Positions 25,237 through 36,481 of a stretch of 64,000 nucleotides of DNA are shown one piece after another; positions within the stretch are counted from its first letter, which is position 1, and the number at the start of each line of letters is the position of its first letter. Under the pieces are notes generated by a model that had not been told where the DNA came from, ran no database searches, and saw only the letters and a program-made list of their open reading frames with translations. The position numbers and the translations under genes were made by a program. This DNA is from Sporosarcina sp. NCCP-2716 (GTDB lineage: Bacteria; Bacillota; Bacilli; Bacillales_A; Planococcaceae): NCBI RefSeq assembly GCF_023707985.1, contig NZ_BRCF01000001.1, forward strand, positions 121,967 through 185,966, read 5' to 3'.

Positions 25237-26904
25237 TCACACTTCAAGGATCACCGGCAGGATCATCGGTTTCCGTTTGGTCTTGTCGTACAGGTAGGAG
25301 CTGAGCGAGTCGATGATGTCGCTTTTCAGGACGCCGATATCAGCAGGTCCGGCAGCGAGTTTACGGTGCATCTGACGCGTCAGCATGTACTGCGCTTCGT
25401 TGATCATCGCACCGGACTCCCGCATGTAGACGAATCCGCGCGAGATGAGGTCCGGTCCGGAAACGACTCGGTTCCGTTTCTTGTCGATTGTCGCGACGAC
25501 GATCACGAGGCCGTCTTCGGACAGGTTCTTCCGATCGCGGAGGACGACATTGCCGATATCGCCGATTCCGCTGCCGTCGATATACACATCCCCGGAAGGG
25601 ACGCGCCCTGCAGGACGGGCGGAATCTTCGGTGAGCGCCAGCACATCTCCGTTCGACATGATGAAGACGTTATCCGGTTCCACGTCGCAGGAGATAGCCA
25701 GCTCTTCGTGCATCTTGAGCATCCGGTATTCCCCGTGGATCGGCATGAAGAACTTCGGCTGGATCAGACGGAGCATCAGTTTCTGCTCTTCCTGGGATCC
25801 GTGGCCCGACGTATGGATATTATTCAGTGCGCCGTGGATGACTTCCGCTCCGGCGCGGAACAGGGCGTTGATCGTCTTGTTGACACTCAGCCGGTTCCCG
25901 GGAATCGGGGACGAGGAGAAGATGACCGTATCTCCCGGCTGGATCTGGACTTGGCGGTGCGTGCCGTTTGCGATCCGTGACAGGGCGGCCATCGGTTCTC
26001 CCTGGCTTCCTGTACAGAGGATCATGACTTCGTTCGCCGGCAGCCGGTTGATGCTCTGGGCATCGACGAACAAGTCTTTCGGCGCGTCGATGTAACCGAG
26101 TTCGCGTCCGATCGTAATTGCGTTATCCATGCTGCGGCCGAACACCGCCACTTTGCGGTTGAAGATCTGTGCAGCCTCGATCACTTGCTGGAGACGGTGG
26201 ATATTCGATGCGAATGTCGCAAAGATGACCCGTCCGTCCACTTTGCGGAAGATGTCGTTCAGGCTGTCGCCGACTTTGCGTTCGGACATCGTGAAGTTCG
26301 GCACTTCCGCATTCGTACTGTCGGATAGAAGGCAGAGGACGCCTTCACTCCCGATCCGTGCCATCTTGGCCAGGTTCGCCGGTTCCCCGACAGGTGTGAA
26401 GTCGAACTTGAAGTCCCCGGTATGGACGATGTTGCCGGAAGGCGTCTTCACGACGACCCCGTATGCGTCCGGGATACTGTGTGTCGTCCGGAAGAAGGAC
26501 ACTGCCGTCTTCCGGAACTTGAACACGTCATCCTCGCCGAATTCAATCAGTTTCGTGGAGCGCATCAGACCGTGCTCTTCAAGTTTGTTGCGCAGCAGGC
26601 CGAGGGCGAGCTTACCGCCGTATACCGGCATGTTCACCTGGCGCAGCAGGTAGGGGATACCCCCGATATGGTCTTCGTGGCCGTGTGTGATGAACAGCCC
26701 TTTGATTTTGTCTTCATTCCGTTTCAGGTACGTATAGTCCGGAATGACGTAGTCGATTCCAAGCAGGTCGTCCTCCGGGAATTTGATACCCGCGTCAATG
26801 AGGATGATTTCATCCTGGAATTGTACCGCGTACGTGTTTTTGCCGATCTCGCCCAGTCCGCCCAGAGCGAATACAGCTGTCTCATTGTTTTTAATGGATT
26901 TCAT
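25237..26904 (-). CDS. rnjA: Ribonuclease J1
   Basis: A 555-residue metallo-beta-lactamase/beta-CASP ribonuclease with endonuclease and 5'-3' exonuclease activity in mRNA turnover. The metal motif is [12 protein letters not shown] (residues about 72-83); other conserved parts are [30 protein letters not shown] and [10 protein letters not shown]. The length matches B. subtilis RNase J1 (555 aa). It lies 3 bp after rpoY on the same strand, the standard rpoY-rnjA pair. Confidence 0.95.
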   Translation of the reverse strand: MKSIKNNETAVFALGGLGEIGKNTYAVQFQDEIILIDAGIKFPEDDLLGIDYVIPDYTYLKRNEDKIKGLFITHGHEDHIGGIPYLLRQVNMPVYGGKLALGLLRNKLEEHGLMRSTKLIEFGEDDVFKFRKTAVSFFRTTHSIPDAYGVVVKTPSGNIVHTGDFKFDFTPVGEPANLAKMARIGSEGVLCLLSDSTNAEVPNFTMSERKVGDSLNDIFRKVDGRVIFATFASNIHRLQQVIEAAQIFNRKVAVFGRSMDNAITIGRELGYIDAPKDLFVDAQSINRLPANEVMILCTGSQGEPMAALSRIANGTHRQVQIQPGDTVIFSSSPIPGNRLSVNKTINALFRAGAEVIHGALNNIHTSGHGSQEEQKLMLRLIQPKFFMPIHGEYRMLKMHEELAISCDVEPDNVFIMSNGDVLALTEDSARPAGRVPSGDVYIDGSGIGDIGNVVLRDRKNLSEDGLVIVVATIDKKRNRVVSGPDLISRGFVYMRESGAMINEAQYMLTRQMHRKLAAGPADIGVLKSDIIDSLSSYLYDKTKRKPMILPVILEV

Positions 26905-26907
26905 GGA

Positions 26908-27117
26908 TTACACCTGCTCGAGCTCGAAGTTACCTGAAGCCTGCTCATACGTGAGATGCTCCCCTTCAAGCTGCTGGATGAATTCGATGTTGTAGTTGCG
27001 GCTTTGCAGCTTTTTGCGTACTTCGCGCTGCGTCTCAGCCTCCACGTACATCGTTTTGGTGTTTTCGCGGACGGGCACCTGGACCTTGCTCTCTTGGTAG
27101 TACACTTTAAAAATCAT
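26908..27117 (-). CDS. rpoY: RNA polymerase epsilon subunit
   Basis: A 69-residue DUF1447 protein, the RNA polymerase epsilon subunit (YkzG). The sequence [19 protein letters not shown] and the conserved RNYNIEFIQ block match the family, with the usual length. AAAGGAG precedes the ATG at 27117. Upstream, TGGTACTAT is an extended -10 candidate in the short gap after the preceding terminator. Confidence 0.93.
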   Translation of the reverse strand: MIFKVYYQESKVQVPVRENTKTMYVEAETQREVRKKLQSRNYNIEFIQQLEGEHLTYEQASGNFELEQV

Positions 27118-27184
27118 GTTGTGATCTCCTTTGTTCTGTCGTTCGATTTTGGACTGATATTTTTAATAGTACCATGCCATCAGC

Positions 27185-27221
27185 GGAAAATAAAGAAAAG
27201 CCCACCTGCTCATGGGTGGGC
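27185..27221 (-). terminator. Terminator of the small peptide gene
   Basis: On the minus strand GCCCACC (27221-27215) pairs with GGTGGGC (27206-27200), followed by TTTTCTTTATTTT. It ends the short transcript from 27324 before rpoY begins. Confidence 0.88.
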
Positions 27222-27229
27222 GGATATCT

Positions 27230-27301
27230 TTATGCGATTGACTTTTTGCCGAGGATGCCATTCAGACGCTTCAACAATTTTCGTTTCAGGCGCTTATACA
27301 T
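27230..27301 (-). CDS. 23-aa cationic amphipathic peptide gene
   Basis: A 24-codon ORF giving a 23-residue peptide that starts MYKRLKRKLLKRLNG and ends KKSIA, with nine Lys/Arg and no acidic residue. Leucines and isoleucines at 5, 9, 10, 13, 16 and 17 would form one face of a helix. The ATG at 27301 has AAGGAGT 9 bases upstream. The unit has its own consensus promoter and intrinsic terminator, so it is a complete gene of roughly 130 nt. I do not recognise it. It could instead be a small RNA, but the ideal ribosome site favours translation. Confidence 0.68.
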   Translation of the reverse strand: MYKRLKRKLLKRLNGILGKKSIA

Positions 27302-27323
27302 GGCGGTATCACTCCTTAAAGGA

Positions 27324-27352
27324 AGTATACCATATTTCAAAATTTCTGTCAA
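27324..27352 (-). promoter_or_regulatory. Consensus sigma-A promoter of the small peptide gene
   Basis: On the minus strand TTGACA (27352-27347), 17-bp spacer, TATACT (27329-27324) preceded by TGG (extended -10). The predicted start is near 27317, so the ribosome site lies at the very 5' end of the mRNA. Confidence 0.88.
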
Positions 27353-27370
27353 ATGCCAGTCGGCGCTCAT

Positions 27371-27925
27371 TCAGCGTTCATATGGTGAAGAATCGGCAGG
27401 GACCCGGTACGGTTCGTTCGGGTCGATATGATCATAGAACATCACTCCGTTCAAGTGATCCAGCTCATGCTGGAAGGCGATGGCAGGAAGACCCTTCAGC
27501 CGCTTCTTGTACTCTTTCCCTTCGGTGTCGAACGCTTTCACCGTAATTCGGGTGTAGCGCGGCACGATCCCTTCGACTTCCCGGTCCACCGACAGGCAGC
27601 CTTCGCCCGTCGATAGATAGGTCTTCTCGACCGAGTGGCTGACGATCCGCGGATTGATGGCGATCAGGCTGATCCCTTTCTCCTCGTCCGATTCGATGTG
27701 CAGCGCAAAAATCCTTTTCAGACGGTTCACTTGCGGAGCGGCGAGTCCGATGCCGGCACGCAGTCCGTATTTCTCAGAGACGGCATCGTCCTGGCTGTTG
27801 ACGACATACTCATGCAGGTCGTGCGCCAGCTGTTTGTCTTCAGCGGAGAGAGGGAATACTACTTCCTCCGAACGTTCCCGTAATGCAGGGTTGCCTTCTC
27901 GTATTATATCTTCCATTAAAATCAT
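27371..27925 (-). CDS. defB: Peptide deformylase
   Basis: A 184-residue iron/zinc metalloenzyme removing the N-formyl group from nascent proteins. All three motifs are present: GIGLAAPQ, EGCLS and QHELDHLNG, where the Cys and two His bind metal. The longer form with a charged loop is typical of the B. subtilis DefB (YkrB) type, also 184 aa. ATG 27925 follows AGGGG; the frame opens 7 codons upstream. It lies in the B. subtilis position near rpoY-rnjA. Confidence 0.93.
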   Translation of the reverse strand: MILMEDIIREGNPALRERSEEVVFPLSAEDKQLAHDLHEYVVNSQDDAVSEKYGLRAGIGLAAPQVNRLKRIFALHIESDEEKGISLIAINPRIVSHSVEKTYLSTGEGCLSVDREVEGIVPRYTRITVKAFDTEGKEYKKRLKGLPAIAFQHELDHLNGVMFYDHIDPNEPYRVPADSSPYER

Positions 27926-28041
27926 TTCGTCTGTCCCCTTTTCCATTTGGTGCGTCGTTACCTATATTATTAGTATAATGGAATCGGGAATCAGGTGAAA
28001 GGATTTCAAGCTGTGCATGAAAAAAAGCGAGGTGATGACGT

Positions 28042-28680
28042 ATGCGCAAGTTGATCATGTTCGTCCCGATCTGGCTGCTTCTGCTGACAGCGGGCTGCAC
28101 GCAGGAGAAGGACGAGATGCAGCACGGACTCGATGGGATTTTAAGTGAGGTGCAGAAGCACGAAAAGGAAATCACGGATTATGAAAACCAGCTGGACAGC
28201 CTGGAGAAGAAGGAACAGACATTGTTCAAGAAGACGACCGGTCTGAGCATTGAAGACCGGGAAGCGCTGGAAAGCGGGGTGTCGCGCCTGCAGGCATCGC
28301 TTGAAGAGCGGAGCGGCATCATGGGAAAAGAGGAAGAGGAGATCGATGCTGCAGAGGAGACGGCGAAACAGCTGACGACCCTTCCGCCCGCCGGAACGGA
28401 TGAAGGCAAGAAAGCCGTCGCAAAACTGAAATCGGCTCTGGACACCCGGTACGAGCTGCACCGCACAGTGGCCGCCAATTATATGGAACTGCTCGAAAAA
28501 CAGCGGAAGGTTTATGGCCTGCTCGTTGATGAAAATGTAAAGCGGGCTGAGCTCGACGAGGCGATCGGGGATGTGAATGATCAGCAGTCGAAGCTTGCGG
28601 ATGCTGTCAGACTGTTCAATGAGTCGACAGCTGAAGTGAACGAGGCGCTCAAGGAGACCCAGCAGCCCGGGGACGAGTAA
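28042..28680 (+). CDS. ykyA: YkyA-like lipoprotein
   Basis: A 212-residue lipoprotein of the YkyA family. The signal peptide ends in lipobox LTAGC (Cys about residue 19). The mature part is Glu/Lys-rich and strongly helical, probably a coiled coil (LDSLEKKEQTLFKK, LEERSGIMGKEEEEID). It is expected on the outer face of the membrane; the role is unknown. It sits between def and pdhA as in B. subtilis. A TATAAT (27974-27979) lies upstream without a clear -35. Confidence 0.82.
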   Translation: MRKLIMFVPIWLLLLTAGCTQEKDEMQHGLDGILSEVQKHEKEITDYENQLDSLEKKEQTLFKKTTGLSIEDREALESGVSRLQASLEERSGIMGKEEEEIDAAEETAKQLTTLPPAGTDEGKKAVAKLKSALDTRYELHRTVAANYMELLEKQRKVYGLLVDENVKRAELDEAIGDVNDQQSKLADAVRLFNESTAEVNEALKETQQPGDE

Positions 28681-28688
28681 GTTGATGA

Positions 28689-30008
<1,320 letters not shown>

Positions 30009-30011
30009 CCG

Positions 30012-30989
30012 ATGGCACAAATGACGATGATCCAAGCAATTACCGATGCAATGCGCACGGAATTGAAGAATGATGAAAACGTGCTCGTCTTCGGTGAGGA
30101 CGTCGGGAAAAACGGAGGCGTCTTCCGGGCAACCGAAGGTCTTCAGAAGGAATTCGGGGAAGAGCGGGTCTTCGATACACCGCTTGCAGAGTCAGGTATC
30201 GGCGGTCTTGCGATCGGACTGTCCCTCACAGGATGGCGCCCGGTCATGGAAATCCAGTTTTTCGGCTTCCTTTTCGAAGTGATGGACTCGGTCAGCGGCC
30301 AGGCAGCCCGCCAGAGTTTCCGGACAGCCGGCAAACGCAACGCACCGATCACGATCCGCTCGCCGTTCGGCGGCGGTGTCGCAACTCCTGAGATGCACGC
30401 GGACAGCCTGGAAGGGCTCGTCGCTGCACAGCCGGGCATCAAAGTCGTCATCCCTTCGACGCCATACGATGCAAAAGGGCTTCTCATCTCGGCCATCCAG
30501 GACGAAAACCCGGTCGTGTTCCTAGAACACATGAAGCTGTACCGCTCATTCCGCCAAGAAGTGCCGGAAGAGGAATATACGATTCCCCTCGGCAAAGCGG
30601 ATATCAAGCGCGAAGGAACAGACGTCACGATCATCGCATACGGTGCGATGGTGCAGGAGAGCCTGAAAGCAGCTGAAGCGCTGGAAAAAGAAGGCCACTC
30701 CGCTGAAGTGATCGACCTGCGCACGATCCAGCCGCTTGACGTGGAAACGATCATTGCATCCGTCGAGAAGACGAACCGGGCGATCGTCGTCCAGGAAGCA
30801 CAGCGCCAGGCAGGGATTGCAGCGAACGTCGTTGCTGAGATCATGGAACGCGCCGTGCTCAGCCTCGAAGCGCCTGTCCTGCGGGTGACGGCTCCGGATA
30901 CGGTTTATCCGTACGCACAAGGGGAAAACACATGGCTCCCGAACGCGGCTGACATTACGGAAACCGCTAAGAAAGTTTTGAACTTCTGA
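30012..30989 (+). CDS. pdhB: Pyruvate dehydrogenase E1 beta
   Basis: A 325-residue E1 beta subunit, same length as in B. subtilis. Opens [15 protein letters not shown], with the conserved [20 protein letters not shown] and the C-terminal transketolase domain ([18 protein letters not shown]). Lies 3 bp after pdhA and forms the E1 heterotetramer with it. Confidence 0.95.
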   Translation: MAQMTMIQAITDAMRTELKNDENVLVFGEDVGKNGGVFRATEGLQKEFGEERVFDTPLAESGIGGLAIGLSLTGWRPVMEIQFFGFLFEVMDSVSGQAARQSFRTAGKRNAPITIRSPFGGGVATPEMHADSLEGLVAAQPGIKVVIPSTPYDAKGLLISAIQDENPVVFLEHMKLYRSFRQEVPEEEYTIPLGKADIKREGTDVTIIAYGAMVQESLKAAEALEKEGHSAEVIDLRTIQPLDVETIIASVEKTNRAIVVQEAQRQAGIAANVVAEIMERAVLSLEAPVLRVTAPDTVYPYAQGENTWLPNAADITETAKKVLNF

Positions 30990-31027
30990 ACTTACGAATC
31001 AAATGACTAATAGAGAGGGTGGATGAC

Positions 31028-32410
31028 GTGGCCTATCATTTCCGTTTACCAGATATCGGAGAAGGAATTCACGAAGGTGAAATCGTCAAATGGTTCGTCG
31101 CTAAAGGCGATACCATCAACGAAGACGATACACTTCTTGAAGTGCAGAATGACAAATCGGTCGTCGAGATCCCTTCCCCGGTGACAGGAACAGTTGAAGA
31201 GATCCTCGTGCAGGAAGGGACTGTTGCGGTCGTCGGCGATAAGCTGATCCGCATCGACTCCCCGGATCACGAAGACGAAGAGGACGACACACCGGACGAA
31301 CAGCCGGCTGAAGGAAAGTCCGAAGAGAAGAAAGAGACGGAAGCCCAAGTGCAGGCGACAGCTGAAGAAGGGCAGGAGATCGACAAAGCCGACGCCCCTC
31401 AGCAAGAGGCCGGAAAAGGCGCCGATACGACGCCCGCTCCTGCAAGCGCAAACGCGGATCCGAACCGCCGTGTGATTGCAATGCCGTCCGTCCGCAAGTT
31501 CGCACGCGAAGAAGGTGTCGACATCAAACAAGTTTCCGGCACAGGAAAGAATGGCCGTGTACTGAAGGAAGACATCGAGACATTCAAGCAGGGCGGAGGC
31601 AAACCGCAGGCGGAACAGCCGGCCGCAGAGTCAGTGTCTGAACAACCTGCAGAAGCCGCTTCAGCAGTCCAGCCGAAACCTGCCGAACAGGCGGTTCCGG
31701 AAGGCGATTTCCCGGAAACCCGCGAAAAATTGTCAGGCATCCGGAAGGCTATCGCAAAAGCGATGGTCAATTCGAAGCACACGGCACCTCACGTGACGCT
31801 GCTTGACGAAGTGGACGTGACCGAACTGGTCGCACACCGAAAGAAATTCAAGGAGATCGCAGCAGAGCAGGACGTGAAGCTGACGTACTTGCCGTATGTC
31901 GTCAAAGCACTCGTCTCGACATTGCGCAAATTCCCTGAATTGAACACATCACTCGACGATGCAACGGAAGAGCTCGTCTACAAGCATTACTTCAATATCG
32001 GTATTGCTGCAGACACGGACCGCGGTCTCCTTGTGCCGGTCATCAAACACGCAGACCGCAAATCGATGTTCGCGATTTCAAAAGAGATCTCTGAACTCGG
32101 CGGTAAAGCGCGCGAGGGCAAACTCTCTCCGAATGAGATGAAAGGCGCTTCCTGTTCGATCACGAATATCGGATCGGCGGGCGGACAATGGTTCACCCCG
32201 ATCATCAACCACCCGGAAGTGGCGATTCTCGGAATCGGCCGCATTTCGGAGAAGCCGATCGTGAAAAATGGTGAAATCATCGCTGCACCTATGTTAGCAT
32301 TATCATTAGTGTTTGATCATCGGGTGATCGATGGCGCAACCGGCCAGCAGGCGCTCAATCACATTAAGCACTTACTCGGAAATCCAGAACTTTTATTAAT
32401 GGAGGCGTAA
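31028..32410 (+). CDS. pdhC: Dihydrolipoyl acetyltransferase (E2)
   Basis: A 460-residue E2. One lipoyl domain (about 1-78) with the lipoylated lysine in [11 protein letters not shown], an acidic then Ala/Pro-rich linker, the E1/E3-binding domain ([27 protein letters not shown]), a second linker and the acetyltransferase domain ending with catalytic [12 protein letters not shown] prefer the GTG at 31028 ([13 protein letters not shown]), matching the family N-terminus, over the GTG at 31019; GGGTGG is 5 bases upstream. Confidence 0.94.
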   Translation: MAYHFRLPDIGEGIHEGEIVKWFVAKGDTINEDDTLLEVQNDKSVVEIPSPVTGTVEEILVQEGTVAVVGDKLIRIDSPDHEDEEDDTPDEQPAEGKSEEKKETEAQVQATAEEGQEIDKADAPQQEAGKGADTTPAPASANADPNRRVIAMPSVRKFAREEGVDIKQVSGTGKNGRVLKEDIETFKQGGGKPQAEQPAAESVSEQPAEAASAVQPKPAEQAVPEGDFPETREKLSGIRKAIAKAMVNSKHTAPHVTLLDEVDVTELVAHRKKFKEIAAEQDVKLTYLPYVVKALVSTLRKFPELNTSLDDATEELVYKHYFNIGIAADTDRGLLVPVIKHADRKSMFAISKEISELGGKAREGKLSPNEMKGASCSITNIGSAGGQWFTPIINHPEVAILGIGRISEKPIVKNGEIIAAPMLALSLVFDHRVIDGATGQQALNHIKHLLGNPELLLMEA

Positions 32411-32413
32411 ACC

Positions 32414-33826
32414 ATGGTAGTAGGAGATTTTCCAATTGAAACAGATACGCTCGTAGTCGGTTCAGGCCCCGGAGGATATGTGGCAGCAATCCGTGCAGCC
32501 CAGCTCGGACAGAAAGTGACGATCGTTGAGAAGAACATGATCGGCGGCGTCTGCCTGAATGTCGGATGTATCCCTTCGAAGGCTCTCATCTCCGTCGGGC
32601 ACCGTTTCGTTCATGCACAAGGCTCCGACGATATGGGGATCACAGCTTCCGACGTTAAACTCGACTTCAGCAAAGCGATGGCTTTCAAGGAAAGCGTCGT
32701 CAATAAGCTGACAGGCGGCGTCGAAGGACTCCTGAAAGGCAACAAAGTCGACATCGTCCAAGGCGAAGCGTACTTCGTCGATGCGAACACAGTCCGCGTG
32801 ATGGACGATAAGTCCGCCCAGACATACAAATTCAAAAATGCGATCCTTGCGACTGGTGCACGTCCGGTCGAAATCCCGAACTTCAAGTTCTCAGACCGCA
32901 TCATCAACTCGACAGGCGCACTTGCGCTGAAAGAACTGCCGAAGAAACTAGTTGTCATCGGCGGGGGTTACATCGGTACGGAACTCGGTTCTGCATACGC
33001 AAATCTCGGTTCTGAAGTGACAATCATCGAAGGCGGAGATGATATCCTGTCCGGCTTTGAGAAGCAGATGACCCAGCTTGTCAAAAAAGGCCTGAAGAAA
33101 AAAGGCGTCGAAATCGTTGTCAAAGCGACTGCGAAAGGCGCTGAAGAAACGGACAGCGGTGTAAAAGTCACTTATGAGGCAAAAGGCGAAGAGCAGACGG
33201 TTGAAGCTGACTATGTACTCGTAACTGTCGGCCGCCGTCCGAACACCGATGAAATCGGTCTGGAGGAACTCGGCCTTAAGTTTGAAGACCGTGGTCTCCT
33301 GAGTGTCGACAAACAGTGCCGGACAAGCATCCCGAACATCTACGCAATCGGGGATATCGTTCCGGGACTGCAGCTCGCTCACAAAGCGTCCTATGAAGGG
33401 AAAGTCGCTGCGGAAGCGATTGCCGGTGAAAAGTCGGAAGTCGATTACTTGGCGATCCCGGCTGTCTGCTTCACGGATCCTGAACTTGCCACTGTCGGCT
33501 TTAACGAGAAAGAGGCAAAAGACGAAGGCTACGAAGTCGTCGTCGGCAAGTTCCCGTTCGCAGCAAACGGACGCGCGCTGTCGCTGAATGCGACAGAAGG
33601 TTTCGTGAAACTGGTTGCACGCAAGGAAGACGGTCTGCTGATCGGTGCACAGATCGCAGGTGAGAACGCTTCTGACATGATCGCAGAAATGGCGATTGCC
33701 ATCGAAGGCGGCATGACTCTTGAAGACGTCTCGATGACGATCCATGCCCACCCGACACTCGGTGAGATCGCCATGGAAGCCGCTGAAGTGGCACTTGGCA
33801 AACCGATCCACATTTTGTCGAAATAA
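32414..33826 (+). CDS. pdhD: Dihydrolipoyl dehydrogenase (E3)
   Basis: A 470-residue FAD/NAD disulfide reductase. FAD motif [12 protein letters not shown], redox-active CLNVGC, NAD motif [11 protein letters not shown], second FAD motif YAIGDI, and catalytic HAHPTLGE near the C-terminus. Starts 3 bp after pdhC. Last gene of the operon, followed by a terminator. Confidence 0.95.
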   Translation: MVVGDFPIETDTLVVGSGPGGYVAAIRAAQLGQKVTIVEKNMIGGVCLNVGCIPSKALISVGHRFVHAQGSDDMGITASDVKLDFSKAMAFKESVVNKLTGGVEGLLKGNKVDIVQGEAYFVDANTVRVMDDKSAQTYKFKNAILATGARPVEIPNFKFSDRIINSTGALALKELPKKLVVIGGGYIGTELGSAYANLGSEVTIIEGGDDILSGFEKQMTQLVKKGLKKKGVEIVVKATAKGAEETDSGVKVTYEAKGEEQTVEADYVLVTVGRRPNTDEIGLEELGLKFEDRGLLSVDKQCRTSIPNIYAIGDIVPGLQLAHKASYEGKVAAEAIAGEKSEVDYLAIPAVCFTDPELATVGFNEKEAKDEGYEVVVGKFPFAANGRALSLNATEGFVKLVARKEDGLLIGAQIAGENASDMIAEMAIAIEGGMTLEDVSMTIHAHPTLGEIAMEAAEVALGKPIHILSK

Positions 33827-33834
33827 GCAGATGA

Positions 33835-33872
33835 GGGACCTGTCCGGTTTGCGCCGGATAGGCCCCTTTTTT
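33835..33872 (+). terminator. Terminator after pdhD
   Basis: A stem of about 12 bp (GGACCTGTCCGG against CCGGATAGGCC) followed by TTTTTT. Confidence 0.85.
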
Positions 33873-33906
33873 CTGTATATCCTATGGAAAGAACGGAGGG
33901 ATGGAG

Positions 33907-34176
33907 ATGGAATACAGTTATCCGATCCGTATCGACTGGACGACCGAAGAGATCGTAACCGTCACCGAGTTGTTTACAGCTATTGAAAAATCATTCGAAC
34001 AGGGGATCTTACGGGAGGACCTGCTGGCGGTGTACAAGCGGTTCAAGACAGTAGTGCCGTCGATGGCGGAGGAAAAGACGCTCTTCCGGGAATTCAAGGA
34101 AGTGAGCGGGTACGAAAGCTACAAAGTGGTGAAACGTGCCAAAGAAGGAACGGACGGAGAGCTCATCAAAGGCTGA
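33907..34176 (+). CDS. yktA: UPF0223 family protein YktA
   Basis: An 89-residue protein of the UPF0223 family, as B. subtilis YktA (88 aa): YSYPIRIDWTTEEIVTV, a helical middle, and VSGYESYKVVKRAK near the end. Start ATG 33907 rather than 33901, because GGAGGG ends at 33900. The function is unknown; position after pdhD is conserved. Confidence 0.85.
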   Translation: MEYSYPIRIDWTTEEIVTVTELFTAIEKSFEQGILREDLLAVYKRFKTVVPSMAEEKTLFREFKEVSGYESYKVVKRAKEGTDGELIKG

Positions 34177-34192
34177 CCCATGCAGGTGAAAG

Positions 34193-34244
34193 AAAAAACG
34201 ATCCGGACCGCGCGGCCGATTTTGCGCGATCCGGATCGTTTTTT
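34193..34244. terminator. Bidirectional terminator yktA/yktB
   Basis: AAAAAACGATCCGGA pairs with TCCGGATCGTTTTTT around a GC-rich inner stem-loop; serves both convergent genes. Confidence 0.9.
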
Positions 34245-34247
34245 GTA

Positions 34248-34874
34248 TTACTGGCCGGTGATCCGTTCGTATACCGGCAGCAGCGTTTCGAATGTCCGGT
34301 CGGCATACGAGAGGAATTCACTCTCCGTCATGCGGACGGCCTCTTCTGCAGGAAGGTGTCGGCCGACGAGGAACTCGGCTTTTTTGACATCATGCAGCCG
34401 TTCCAGCAGCTTCAGGATCCCTTCTTCGCCGGCGTCATGGATAGAGTCCGCGCCCGGCTTCATATGATCGCCGGAAACGATATAATCGCCGGGAAGCCCC
34501 GTCAGCAGCTTCACATCGTGCTGAAGCCTTTCGGAAATCCCTTTTTTGTCCGGATTTTCGTAAATGACCGCCAGGATGATGAATAAATGGGTGCCCCACA
34601 GACCAATCTGGAAATGAGGCAGCGCTTTGTAACCCCGTTTCGCAGGTGCGAAGGCGACCCAGCTGTCCCTCGGCGGATTGACGGTGCGCCGTGCATGCTT
34701 CGCGACATGGGCGAAAAATTCGCCTTTCCCCCATGCAGACAGAATCGGGGCATACCGTTCGCCGAGCATCGCGAATTTCGGCTGGATCCGTTCCTGCAGA
34801 GCCGTCATCCGGGCTTCCAGGCCAGGCGTTTCAAATACGCCGAAATCCGATTCCGTCCAGAATCCTTTCGTCAT
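34248..34874 (-). CDS. yktB: UPF0637 (DUF1054) protein YktB
   Basis: A 208-residue protein of the DUF1054 family, as B. subtilis YktB (212 aa): MTKGFWTESDFGVFETPGLE at the start, PRDSWVAFAPAKRGYKALPHFQIGLW-type core (split here by proline turns) and VGRHLPAEEA. Start ATG 34874 with GAGGGGG upstream; the longer frame lacks similarity. Function unknown. Confidence 0.85.
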   Translation of the reverse strand: MTKGFWTESDFGVFETPGLEARMTALQERIQPKFAMLGERYAPILSAWGKGEFFAHVAKHARRTVNPPRDSWVAFAPAKRGYKALPHFQIGLWGTHLFIILAVIYENPDKKGISERLQHDVKLLTGLPGDYIVSGDHMKPGADSIHDAGEEGILKLLERLHDVKKAEFLVGRHLPAEEAVRMTESEFLSYADRTFETLLPVYERITGQ

Positions 34875-35027
34875 ATCCGTTCCCCCTCTCATTTTTCCAC
34901 GTTTATAACTAAAGACAATGGGGAACAATTGAAGACAAGAGGACGAATATCTAGTTGTCCTGTCGGTTCCCGCATATCTTATGGTAACAGGAAATAGCAC
35001 ATACTTTCAAAAAAGGGGTGTTCTATC

Positions 35028-35222
35028 ATGAAACAAGTCGTCCACGTAATACGCAAAGCTGACGTTGAAAAGGAATTCCTTAAAGTATTGAACCTTGAAC
35101 TGGATTATGAACTCGCAACTCTCCACGATGCGCTGGAAGAGGAGGATACGAAGCAGATCGCGAAGAGCAAGAAGCGTCTGACGGAAATCCACAGCGAACT
35201 GGAGAAGCTGAATGGTTTTTAA
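35028..35222 (+). CDS. ykzI: Small helical protein, YkzI-like
   Basis: A 64-residue highly charged, probably all-helical protein (EFLKVLNLELDYELATLHDALEEED). AAAAAGGGGTG precedes the ATG at 35028. B. subtilis has the similarly sized ykzI in this slot between yktB and suhB; assignment rests mainly on position and size. Function unknown. Confidence 0.65.
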   Translation: MKQVVHVIRKADVEKEFLKVLNLELDYELATLHDALEEEDTKQIAKSKKRLTEIHSELEKLNGF

Positions 35223-35358
35223 TTGGAGTGTCATTCGGAATTTGTAGAAAGGCATCTGGGCATTGTTCTCTGTGATGGAGATCATGACAGAAGCCTTTTT
35301 TGTTTGGGGACAAACGGGCTATGCTATACTGAAAGCAGCAGAACTGGAGGGATTGGAG

Positions 35359-36153
35359 ATGAATTGGGGACCCATTGACCGCTATGCGAAATCGCTCATC
35401 AAAGAAGCGGGGCATCATATCAGGCATTCTTTCTTTACCGGCATTGAAGTGAGCGCGAAGTCATCCGAGAACGATCTTGTGACGAATATCGACAAGGAGA
35501 TCGAGCAGTTTTTCATCCGCCGCATCCGTCAGAACTTCCCGGATCACCGGGTGATGGGCGAGGAGGGATTCGGCGATACGGTGGAAACGCTTGAAGGGGT
35601 GGTCTGGTTCCTCGACCCGATCGACGGGACGATGAACTTCATCCATCAGAAGCGGAATTTCGCAATATCGCTCGGCATCTACCTGGACGGTGTCGGCGTC
35701 CTCGGATACGTGTACGACGTGATGGCCGGCGATCTTTATAGCGCCGAAAAGGGGGAAGGCGCTTATTTGAACGACATCCGGCTGCTGCCGCTGAAAGAGA
35801 CAGCGGTCGAGGAGTCGGTGATCGGCGTGAATGCAAGCTGGGTCGCGCCGAACCGCTACGCGGAGCACGAACCGATGATCGAGCTCGTGAACCGCTGCCG
35901 GGGTACCCGTTCCTATGGTTCGGCCGCCCTCGAACTGACTCATGTCGCGGCCGGCCGGATCGATGCCTACCTGTCCATGCGGCTGTCGCCTTGGGACGTG
36001 GCAGGGGGCATGGTGATTGCGAACGAAGTCGGGGCGGTGGCGACAACGATGGACGGGTCTGCGCTCAGCCTGCTCGGCCAGGAGACGTTCGTCGTCGCGA
36101 ATCCGGGGCTGCACCGTCAGCTGCTGGGCGAATTCATCCGATTAAAAAAGTGA
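35359..36153 (+). CDS. suhB: Inositol monophosphatase family protein (SuhB/YktC)
   Basis: A 264-residue Mg2+-dependent phosphatase, as B. subtilis YktC, which hydrolyses inositol phosphate-type substrates. Metal-site motifs GEEGFGD and WFLDPIDGTMNFIH, and the C-terminal SPWDVAGGMVIANEVGA, are intact. ATG 35359 follows GGAGGG; the frame opens 32 codons upstream without similarity. Confidence 0.9.
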   Translation: MNWGPIDRYAKSLIKEAGHHIRHSFFTGIEVSAKSSENDLVTNIDKEIEQFFIRRIRQNFPDHRVMGEEGFGDTVETLEGVVWFLDPIDGTMNFIHQKRNFAISLGIYLDGVGVLGYVYDVMAGDLYSAEKGEGAYLNDIRLLPLKETAVEESVIGVNASWVAPNRYAEHEPMIELVNRCRGTRSYGSAALELTHVAAGRIDAYLSMRLSPWDVAGGMVIANEVGAVATTMDGSALSLLGQETFVVANPGLHRQLLGEFIRLKK

Positions 36154-36187
36154 AGGGGCAGCCGGATGACCGGTGCGCCCTTCACTT
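36149..36187 (-). terminator. ylaF terminator within the suhB 3' end
   Basis: AAGTGAAGGG (36149-36158) pairs with CCCTTCACTT (36178-36187). A T-run follows only on the minus strand (36149-36144), so it chiefly ends ylaF while its stem overlaps the suhB stop. Confidence 0.75.
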
Positions 36188-36194
36188 CAGAATT

Positions 36195-36380
36195 CTATAG
36201 AAGACCTTGCTCACGGTATTTCTTTTTCATCTTGAACCCGTTACCCATGATGAGGACGAGCGCGAGAATCGCTGCAAAAGCGAGCAGGAAGCTTTTCACA
36301 CCAACTGCAATCCCGATCATGAACATCGAAAGAATCGCACCCAGGGAGTATGCGACGAACACCCATTTGACATTTTTCAA
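36195..36380 (-). CDS. ylaF: Two-TM small protein YlaF (DUF5325)
   Basis: A 61-residue protein with two hydrophobic segments (WVFVAYSLGAILSMFMIGIA and FLLAFAAILALVLIMG) and a basic tail (KMKKKYREQ). Size and position beside typA match B. subtilis YlaF. The TTG start at 36380 is set by GGGAGG. Divergent from typA across about 100 bp. Confidence 0.75.
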   Translation of the reverse strand: MKNVKWVFVAYSLGAILSMFMIGIAVGVKSFLLAFAAILALVLIMGNGFKMKKKYREQGLL

Positions 36381-36410
36381 AAAAATACGCCTCCCGATAA
36401 AAGTAAATCG

Positions 36411-36439
36411 TTTTTTCTCGATGTATCTTGTGCTATAAT
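36411..36439 (+). promoter_or_regulatory. typA promoter
   Basis: TTTTTT (36411-36416), 17-bp spacer, TATAAT (36434-36439) with extended -10 TGC. Confidence 0.65.
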
Positions 36440-36481
36440 AACACAGTTAAACAACTGAATAAAGACAGATGGAGTGAAATA

